A stretch of 34,331 nucleotides of DNA, taken from a virus. The stretch lies in the IMG/VR virus record IMGVR_UViG_3300042557_000779, positions 1 through 34,331 of that record; one strand, given 5' to 3'. Every line of letters starts with the position of its first letter. The first letter of the stretch is position 1. The notes beneath the pieces are model-generated. The model ran no database searches. It had not been told where the DNA came from and worked only from the letters and a program-made list of their open reading frames with translations. A program made the translations under genes and the position numbers. Of this stretch, positions 24,517 to 31,800 are shown in pieces.

Positions 24517-25344
24517 ATGAATTACAAAAAAATTGTTAAAGAAATTTTATCTGAGATCATTCACGATCAGATGAAACCCACAATGAAGTATTATGCTTTT
24601 GACTGGGATGATAATCTTATGTATATGCCAACAAAAATTTATCTTGTAGATGATAAAGGAAAAACTGTTGGTATGTCTACGGAAGATTTTGCAGAGTATA
24701 GAACTGAGATTGGTAAAGAACCATTCGAATACGAGGGACATACTATTGTAAATTTTGACAAAGATGCCTTTAGAGACTTTAGAGTACCGGGAGATAAAGC
24801 TTTTATTAGTGATGCTATGAAAGCAGAAACAGGTCCAGCTTGGAGTGACTTTGTTGAGGCGGTTAATAATGGGTCTGTATTTTCGATCATCACAGCAAGA
24901 GGACACACCCCTTCGGTACTTAAAAATGCTGTTTACAACCTAATTAAGAAGAACAAACACGGATTAAGTGAAAAAGAACTTGTTAAAAATCTTAAAAAAT
25001 ATAGAGATTTAGCAGATGAAGAAGATTTGTCTGATGATGAATTGGTTAGAGCTTATTTAGATATGAATAAGTATCATCCTGTAAGTTTCGGTGAAGGTTC
25101 GGCCGCGAATCCTGAAGAACTTAAAGTGAAAGCAATGAGAGAGTTTATGTCATATGTTCAAGACTTATCAAGAAAATTACAAGAAAAAGCCTTTATGAAA
25201 AATAAAATAAGTAATTACTTTATACCTTATATTGGTTTTTCAGATGATGATTTAAGAAACGTCCAAGCAATGAAGAAACATTTTGATGATGAATCTGGAT
25301 TAGATATTTATCATACAGGAGGAGGTAAAAAAACTAAATTTTAA
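24517..25344 (+). CDS. HAD-superfamily hydrolase
   Basis: The 275-residue protein has the HAD motifs: I, AFDWDDN (nucleophile D29, acid D31); II, SIITARG (T126); and IV, GFSDDDLRNV (D243-D245). The DxD motif with a following N is typical of phosphatase-type members. A large, helical, charged insertion (about 135-215, KKNKHGLSEKELVKNLKKYR and after) separates motifs II and IV. The substrate is unknown; nucleotide, sugar-phosphate or nucleic-acid 3'-phosphate are all possible. Its site between sheath and tube genes is odd for an enzyme. The N-terminal MNYKKIVKEILSEI helix recalls short motifs at the ends of phage structural proteins, so virion packaging should be considered. Confidence 0.78.
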   Translation: MNYKKIVKEILSEIIHDQMKPTMKYYAFDWDDNLMYMPTKIYLVDDKGKTVGMSTEDFAEYRTEIGKEPFEYEGHTIVNFDKDAFRDFRVPGDKAFISDAMKAETGPAWSDFVEAVNNGSVFSIITARGHTPSVLKNAVYNLIKKNKHGLSEKELVKNLKKYRDLADEEDLSDDELVRAYLDMNKYHPVSFGEGSAANPEELKVKAMREFMSYVQDLSRKLQEKAFMKNKISNYFIPYIGFSDDDLRNVQAMKKHFDDESGLDIYHTGGGKKTKF

Positions 25345-25415
25345 TTATAACCAGAACTAGTTAAGATATAATTTGAAAAATAATTGAAGTAAATAGAAAA
25401 AATTTTATTTCATAG

Positions 25416-25422
25416 TATTTAT
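25416..25422 (+). promoter_or_regulatory. TATTTAT motif upstream of tail tube gene
   Basis: Reads AGTATTTATAATAAAAAT, 33 bases before the tube ATG at 25456, in an AT-rich 111-base gap with no other feature I can see. The spacing nearly equals that at the sheath gene. Confidence 0.42.
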
Positions 25423-25455
25423 AATAAAAATAAAACAAAATTTAAACAATAAGAT

Positions 25456-25944
25456 ATGGCTGATTTATTAATGAAAATGCCGATCCCTTACGAACCGAAA
25501 AGGGAGAACCGATGGATCTTAAGATTTCCTTCATCACTTGGAATTAACGAGTGGTATGTGGAAAGTACATCAAGACCGAAACTTACTATTGGATCAAAAG
25601 AGATCGAATTTTTAAACACTTCAACGTTTGTTGCTGGTAGATTTAAATGGGATGCAATTTCAGTTAAATTCCGTGACCCTATCGGACCTTCAGCATCACA
25701 AGCAATTATGGAGTGGATTCGTTTATGTGCTGAGTCTGTAACAGGACGTATGGGTTACGCAGCAGGTTATAAAAAGAATGTAGACCTTGAAATGTTGGAT
25801 CCAACAGGAGTAGTTGTTGAAAAATGGATATTAGAAGGAGCATTTCTTTTAGGATATGATGGAGGTTCTTTAGCTTACAACTCTGACAACATTGCAGGTA
25901 TTACTTGTTCAATGCAAATGGACAGATGTATCTTGGTATACTAA
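25456..25944 (+). CDS. gp19: Tail tube protein (T4 gp19-like)
   Basis: The 162-residue protein matches the T4-type tube subunit in size (T4 gp19 is 163) and layout. It has an N-terminal ENRWILRFPSSLGINEWYVESTSRPKL, the beta-strand FKWDAISVKFRDPIGPSASQAIMEWI, the loop TGRMGYAAGYKKNVDLEMLDPTG, and a C-terminal AGITCSMQMDRCILVY strand. It forms the stacked hexameric rings of the inner tube through which DNA passes. Like the sheath, it sits on its own unit: a TATTTAT motif 33 bases upstream and an intrinsic terminator just downstream. That suits an abundant protein. Confidence 0.95.
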   Translation: MADLLMKMPIPYEPKRENRWILRFPSSLGINEWYVESTSRPKLTIGSKEIEFLNTSTFVAGRFKWDAISVKFRDPIGPSASQAIMEWIRLCAESVTGRMGYAAGYKKNVDLEMLDPTGVVVEKWILEGAFLLGYDGGSLAYNSDNIAGITCSMQMDRCILVY

Positions 25945-25966
25945 CCTAAATAATAGTAAAACATAT

Positions 25967-25999
25967 AACCGTAGACTTTACAGTTTACGGTTTTTTTTT
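25967..25999 (+). terminator. Intrinsic terminator after tail tube gene
   Basis: AACCGTA and TACGGTT form a 7-bp stem, extended past one G-T step by ACT/AGT around a short TTAC loop, followed by a long T run. It lies 22 bases after the tube stop. Confidence 0.9.
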
Positions 26000-26026
26000 A
26001 TCATTTAAGTTGAAATTATATATAAT

Positions 26027-26797
26027 ATGGAACAAAATGAATATACAGTAGGTCACGGTAATTTGAATTTACCTCATGACGTTATAACTCTACCAACACA
26101 GGGGATTTTTTACAAATCAAAAAAGAAAACAGTTAAAGTGGGTTATTTGACTGCGGTTGATGAAAATATCCTTTCAGATTATGATGGAACAAGAAATGTT
26201 ACTGAGTCAATTATTCTACCATTGTTAAGAAACAAAGTATATGAAAGGGAAATTAGACCTGAAGAACTTTTAGATGGAGATGTTGAAGCAATCTTATTGT
26301 TCTTAAGAAACACAGCTTTTGGTCCTGAATACAAACTGACAGTCACAGATCCCGTAACTGACCAAAAATTTACCGCAACAATTCAGTTAGATGAACTTAA
26401 TTTCAAACAGACAGAGGTACAACCTGATGAAAACGGACTTTTCAATGTAACATTACCTATGTCAAAAAACAAAGTAACTTTAAAATTATTATCAATATAC
26501 GATACGTTAGAAATTAACACAATTTTAAAATCATATCCTTCTGACAGAACCGCACCGACAATCACAACAAAATTAAACAAACACATTGTAAGTTTAAATG
26601 GGGATACAGATAGAATCAAAATTTCAACATTTGTTGAAAGTATGCCTATAGCCGATTCTAAATTCATTAGAAGATTCATCGTAGATAACGAACCAAGATT
26701 AGATTTAAGAAAAGAAGTAATAGCCCCGTCAGGAGAAAGAGTAATGGTCAACATTGCTTTTGGGGTGGAATTTTTTCGGCCTTTCTTCGCAGTATAA
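26027..26797 (+). CDS. gp26: T4 gp26-like baseplate/tail assembly protein (PF12322-type)
   Basis: The 256-residue protein has the family features: LPTQGIFYKSKKKTVKVGYLTAVDENIL near the start, the LLDGDVEAILLFLRNTAFGPEY segment, a zinc-ribbon-like beta region without cysteines, and FIRRFIVDNEPRLDL towards the end. It lies between tube and tape measure, the usual place for tail-assembly chaperones, which often carry a frameshift extension. The frame stops after FGVEFFRPFFAV, but the +1 frame continues with a 50-codon extension (see next entry). The switch point is TTT-TTT-CGG at 26771-26779. It could act as hub subunit or chaperone; the family role in T4 is not settled. Confidence 0.8.
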   Translation: MEQNEYTVGHGNLNLPHDVITLPTQGIFYKSKKKTVKVGYLTAVDENILSDYDGTRNVTESIILPLLRNKVYEREIRPEELLDGDVEAILLFLRNTAFGPEYKLTVTDPVTDQKFTATIQLDELNFKQTEVQPDENGLFNVTLPMSKNKVTLKLLSIYDTLEINTILKSYPSDRTAPTITTKLNKHIVSLNGDTDRIKISTFVESMPIADSKFIRRFIVDNEPRLDLRKEVIAPSGERVMVNIAFGVEFFRPFFAV

Positions 26798-26930
26798 GAT
26801 AACCATATTGGATGAGTTTTATTATTTCTCAAAAATTTTCAGAACACAGTATTCTGAGTTCATGTCTTTACCCACATATATAAGGAAATATTTAATCAAC
26901 AAATATGTTGAAGAAATTGAAAATAAATAA
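26745..26930 (+). CDS. Out-of-frame extension of the gp26-like gene (+1 frameshift product or separate small ORF)
   Basis: This frame is open from 26745 to TAA at 26928-26930. After the possible slip at TTT-CGG it reads GLSSQYKITILDEFYYFSKI, then YSEFMSLPTYIRKYLINKYV. The pattern of an aromatic helix followed by 'MPxxxRxxLI' is what I recall at the C-terminus of gp26-like and tail-assembly proteins. It could be made by +1 frameshifting to give a ~300-residue product, by a TTG start at 26808 (40 residues) or an ATG at 26862, or it could signal a one-base homopolymer error. It lies directly before the tape measure gene. Confidence 0.6.
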   Translation, partial: WSTLLLGWNFFGLSSQYKITILDEFYYFSKIFRTQYSEFMSLPTYIRKYLINKYVEEIENK

Positions 26931-26935
26931 ATTGA

Positions 26936-26942
26936 TATTTAT
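26936..26942 (+). promoter_or_regulatory. TATTTAT motif upstream of tape measure gene
   Basis: Reads GATATTTATGAGTAAAT, directly after the stop of the gp26 extension and 20 bases before the ATG at 26963. Confidence 0.38.
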
Positions 26943-26962
26943 GAGTAAATAGAACAGAAATA

Positions 26963-28804
26963 ATGACTGAAGAAGAAAAAAAAGAAGTCCAAAAACAAAT
27001 TCAAGAAGCTGTTGCTGCCGAGAGAAAGAAAATTGCTCAAGGAGTTTCTGGTGAAGAAACAAAAGTTCCATTACTTGATTTTGAAGAAGATTATGTAAAA
27101 AGTTGGCAAATTGGTCTAAAGGATATTAAAGATATCACTCAAACAACAATGCAACAAGTTGCCGATTCTTTTGTTGATAAAAGTATGGGTGAGAACACTT
27201 TTATTAAGTTATTAGATGAACAAGCCACTGAACTTTCTGCACAATTTGGTGTTGGAAAAGGTAGAATGGAGGAATTCCGTCAGTCTATTGGAGATGTATC
27301 TCCTGCACTTATTAGAATGGGTATAGACCAAGGAACTGCAATTAAGAACATAGGTAAAATGGGTGAGGCATTGGGATCCGCGGCAAGTTTAGGAAGTGAG
27401 GCTATAATTGAACTATCTGCAGCTTCTAAAGCCACAGGACAAGATGTTGGTCTTTTAACTGAAAGATTTAGAGAAGTTGGTGTATCAGTTTATGATGTTG
27501 GTGATGCAATGTTGGAGGTTGCTAATTCGGCAAGGGCTGCTGGTGTTTCAGTTGGTGCAGTATCTTCTGCAGTTGCTCAAAACATAGGAAAATTAAACTT
27601 ATATAATTTTGAAGGCGGTATTAACGGTCTAACAAAAATGTCTATACAGGCATCTAGACTTGGCGTTGATATGAGTAAAGTATTCAAAATTGCCGATGAT
27701 TTATTCTCACCTGAAAAAGCGATTGAGTTATCTGCATCATTACAAAGATTAGGTGTTACATCAAGTGGGTTGTTAGATCCATTAAGAGCGATGGACATGG
27801 CTCAAAACGATCCTGAAGCCTTACAAAAAGAAATAGTTAATATGTCAAAAGAATTTACCAAGTTCAATGAACAAACAGGTAAATTTGAAATTATGCCAGG
27901 GTCAAAACGAAGATTAAGAGAGGTTGCCGAAGCTATGGGTATGACTGCTGAAGAGTTAGCAGGTATGTCAATCAAAGCTTCTGAGTTTGACAAAAAAATG
28001 TCACAAATCAAATTACCAAGTTTTGCTGAGGGTAATGAAGAAACTAAAGAACTCATTGCTAGTATGGCACAGATGAAGGATGGTGTTGCTACGGTTAATG
28101 TAAAAGACGAAAAAACAGGTGAAGTATTATTAAAACAAGTTGATCAATTAACACCTGAGGATATAGAAAAATTAAAAGAGTCTCAAACAACACAAGCACA
28201 AACCGTTGAAGAGTTGGCTTATGATCAATTAACAGAGTTACAACAAATTAATCAAAGTATATCAGGAACAAAGGCGGCAGTTGGATTTGGAAAGGCCACT
28301 TCAGAACCAATTGAAAAACTTTTCACAACTATGATGAGTATTAATAAAGATGTTGCTGTAGGGATGAATAGGGGCGTAACGACAAAATCTGTTAGAGAAC
28401 CATTAACACAACTAACCCAACCAATTGAAGATGCGATAACATCATTATTGAAAGAAGATAAAGAAGGTGCGAATCAAGCATTAACTAATTTTTTATCAAA
28501 TGCCGCTAAAATAGAAGAAGAATCAAAAGTTAAAATACAAGCTTCATTTGATGCAACTTTAAAAAGTATTCAGGATACATTTAATAAAGCATATAACCCA
28601 CAAAAACCTGCAGAAGGGCAAGTTATAACAGTTAATTGGAATATTTCAGGTGATCCTAATATTACTAAAAACGTTGATCAAGAAACCGTCAATAAAATGA
28701 TGATCAAAGGATCAGACACTCCTGAGGTTAAAGTAAATCTAAATGGTAATTTAAATTCTAAAAACGCACCATCAGCTATGACAGGAGGAAAAAATCAACC
28801 TTAA
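26963..28804 (+). CDS. Tail tape measure protein (T4 gp29-like position)
   Basis: This 613-residue protein is Ala-, Glu-, Gln- and Lys-rich and mostly helical. It has a charged N-terminus (MTEEEKKEVQKQIQEAVAAE) and a central region like tape measures of contractile tails: AASLGSEAIIELSAASKATGQ, and SASLQRLGVTSSGLLDPLRAM. Length compares with T4 gp29 (590); at about 0.15 nm per residue it predicts a tail near 90-95 nm, close to T4. A conspicuous C-terminal segment (GQVITVNWNISGDPNITKNV) is beta-rich and may bind the baseplate hub. It sits between the gp26-like and giant baseplate genes. No peptidase or lysozyme domain is visible. Confidence 0.82.
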   Translation: MTEEEKKEVQKQIQEAVAAERKKIAQGVSGEETKVPLLDFEEDYVKSWQIGLKDIKDITQTTMQQVADSFVDKSMGENTFIKLLDEQATELSAQFGVGKGRMEEFRQSIGDVSPALIRMGIDQGTAIKNIGKMGEALGSAASLGSEAIIELSAASKATGQDVGLLTERFREVGVSVYDVGDAMLEVANSARAAGVSVGAVSSAVAQNIGKLNLYNFEGGINGLTKMSIQASRLGVDMSKVFKIADDLFSPEKAIELSASLQRLGVTSSGLLDPLRAMDMAQNDPEALQKEIVNMSKEFTKFNEQTGKFEIMPGSKRRLREVAEAMGMTAEELAGMSIKASEFDKKMSQIKLPSFAEGNEETKELIASMAQMKDGVATVNVKDEKTGEVLLKQVDQLTPEDIEKLKESQTTQAQTVEELAYDQLTELQQINQSISGTKAAVGFGKATSEPIEKLFTTMMSINKDVAVGMNRGVTTKSVREPLTQLTQPIEDAITSLLKEDKEGANQALTNFLSNAAKIEEESKVKIQASFDATLKSIQDTFNKAYNPQKPAEGQVITVNWNISGDPNITKNVDQETVNKMMIKGSDTPEVKVNLNGNLNSKNAPSAMTGGKNQP

Positions 28805-28833
28805 TATACTATTCAAAAAAATAGACTATAATC

Positions 28834-28840
28834 TATTTAT
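28834..28840 (+). promoter_or_regulatory. TATTTAT motif upstream of giant baseplate gene
   Basis: Reads TCTATTTATAAAATAAAAG, 11 bases before the ATG at 28852, in a 47-base gap. Confidence 0.38.
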
Positions 28841-28851
28841 AAAATAAAAGT

Positions 28852-31800
28852 ATGGCTGAAAGCTTTTTATCTTTTGGTAACTCAGAATTGTTTAGAAAAC
28901 AGTTGTTGGTTAGAAATTTACAACCGTATGGCGTACCAGGTGCATACACATCACCGGGTAACCCTGTAAACTATGAAACAAATTTAACAGTTTCTAATGT
29001 GGTAGATTCACCAAATAATTATGTTTCTACAAATTTATTTGCGTCAGATTTATATCCACTTAATGAATACGGACCTGAAGGTGGTTTCGGAAATCCTATT
29101 GGTGTTAATTTAACACCCGTTTTAGAACCTAATCAAGGACCATACTATCCTGTTAATGGTGCTCAAACTCAAGGATTAGTCCTTGTTAATGAATTCTTTA
29201 TTGAATCGGCATACGTAACGAATAAATGGGGACCATCAGGAGGATATAAAGATTTGGTTATCATAACTGATGTCCAACAATCAGGACTTATATACCAACC
29301 ATATTGGTATCCAGCATATTACAGTTATTCAAGTTACTCAACATACGGGATTGTTTTTTCAGATGATCCATTAGGATCCAACGGACCTTTATCTGCTGAT
29401 AGTTTTTTAGCTAAAATTGGTGCTGAACAACTTAAGTTCGCATTCAATGAAAGAATTGCACAAGAATTAGAACAAGCAACCATCGGTGCTATTAACTTAG
29501 ACACGATTACCGATCCATTTTCCGCGAGTTTATTGGCAACAGGACAACAACCATTTTTCATAAGAAATTGGAAAATTACAGTTCCTGAAAATCCCGCTTT
29601 AGCCGCGGTATCTTTAGCTAATAGATTAACAGGTACTTATTTCCCTGTTTCATTTATCCCTGGTGATTATTTTGATGATGATAATCCTATTAATGGACCA
29701 CAAAATGCTGCAGCCTTAGGTGTTGCGAATAATCTAACAGGTGGGTTGTTAGCACCTATATTAAACAAGTATAGAAGTCCATCGGAAGTATTTGTTGCAA
29801 ATACAGGTAATGGTCAAAGATCTGCACTATTCTCGGCTTTAGATTATAATCTTTATAGACCGGCCTATAACAGAGGGATAGTTGGTGGACTTATTGCAGG
29901 GGCATCCGCAGCTGTAAATAGATTATTTGACCAAGACAAAGCTCAATCTTCGGGATATTATGTTGGTAGTGAAAACGCTGAACCAGCACAAATTGATGGA
30001 CCACCTAATCAATTACCTGTTAATCAATTTGGAGTACAACAACAAACTATAGTTTATGGTCCACAAGAGTTAGGTATTTTATATGAAGGTAATGAAAACC
30101 AACTTAATTTCGGATTAAAAGGTAAATCTTATACTGATGGTGGTGGAACTTCAGGTCAAATGGTTTGGACTTCACCTAAGTATAAAGGAGATGCTGGTTT
30201 CCGTGCAACTGTAGGTGGTGGGGCAGGAAGTTTAGATGATGAGTTTAATCAGATTTCAGGTGATTATTTAAGATATCAATCGATAGATGTTCCTTTTAGA
30301 CCTGGATCTATTCTTTATGAGACACAAAGATTAGTAGATTCTGCCGATCAAGTACAAGGACAAGCTAGACTAAAACATGTTGGAACCGCAATTAACCAAG
30401 TTTCAAAAGTTTTCAATGACGGGTATAAAGAGTTAACTAAAGGCTCAAGAGTTTTATCTTATGTTAATCAAGCGGACGGAACTCAAGCGGGGTTAGAATA
30501 CTGTAGAGTGTTCCAAAAAGATACCCCATATTACACATATGCTGACTTACAAAAAGTTGATGGGATCACAACTTCGGGTAGAAGATTTGACTATTCAATA
30601 TTCGATAATACATATAACTTAAACATTGCTCCTTTAAGAAATCCGGGTTCAACAAATATTGTTGACGGTAAAGTTAAAAAGTACATGTTCTCAATCGAGA
30701 ATTTAGCTTGGAGAACTTCAGACAGACCGGGTTATACTTACGATGATTTACCTGTTTGTGAAAAAGGACCAAATGGGGGAAGAATTATGTGGTTCCCACC
30801 ATATAACGTTAAATTTAATGACGATACAAAACCCGATTTCAACGCAACAAGTTTCATCGGTAGACCTGAACCAATTTACACTTATAAAAATACATCTAGA
30901 AGTGGACAGATCAGTTGGACAATTATTGTAGATAATCCATCTATGATGAATACTATCATTGAAAAACAATTGAAAGGTGCGTCTAAAGATAGGATTCAAA
31001 GTATCATTGATTCATTCTTCGCTGGATGTACTAAATATGATATGTATGAATTAGGTATTAAATTTAATACTATACCAACAAAAGATTTATACACATATCA
31101 ACAAATATTAAATAATCCAAGATTAACTACTGAAGAACAAGTAGAAGTTCTCCAAAGTATACCTGTAAATCAAGAAGCAACAAACGATGGTGATGCTTCA
31201 GGTGCTGACGGAACTCAAGGTACGACAGGTACTGGTAATCAACAAGCAGAAAACATTCAATATTCGGCACCCGATTTAAGTAATTATGTGGGGTACGGTT
31301 TGTATTTTGAAAATGATGTCCCTGGCGGTCCTAATGGGACAAAACCTGGTGAAAATAAACAAGGGGGAACATCAGCCTACAATTACGACTATTATTATAA
31401 TCAATATATAGGTTTAGAATCAACTTATTTACAACAGGCACCACAAAATGTTTATGTTGGTACAGATCAATTTACTAAAGAAGGAATACCAAACTTCTTC
31501 TCAACGGTCATTACAGGTAACTATAATGTAATACAAAATGATTTAATTCAAAAACAATTAAATGAAATATTAGTAGATAAAAAAGGTAAAGTTGAAATAG
31601 AATTTATTGGGTCTGCATCTGCACCTCAAACAATTTCATATAATAAAAAATTATCAGAACGAAGAAATGATTCTGTAAAAAAATGGTTTTTAGCTCAAAA
31701 ACTTAAAGACGGAAAAACTTTAGAACAATATCAATCTGAGGGATGGTTTAAAATAAAATTAAACCCAAATGGTGAACAACTTGTAATCCCAAAGACTAAG

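Noticed and set aside
25345-25455. Possible small gene or RNA between HAD and tube genes
   Set aside because: Very AT-rich, no convincing open frame or stable hairpin; only the TATTTAT motif is supported.
26383-26832. 149-residue minus-strand frame over the gp26-like gene
   Set aside because: Antisense to a well-supported gene; no recognisable motif.
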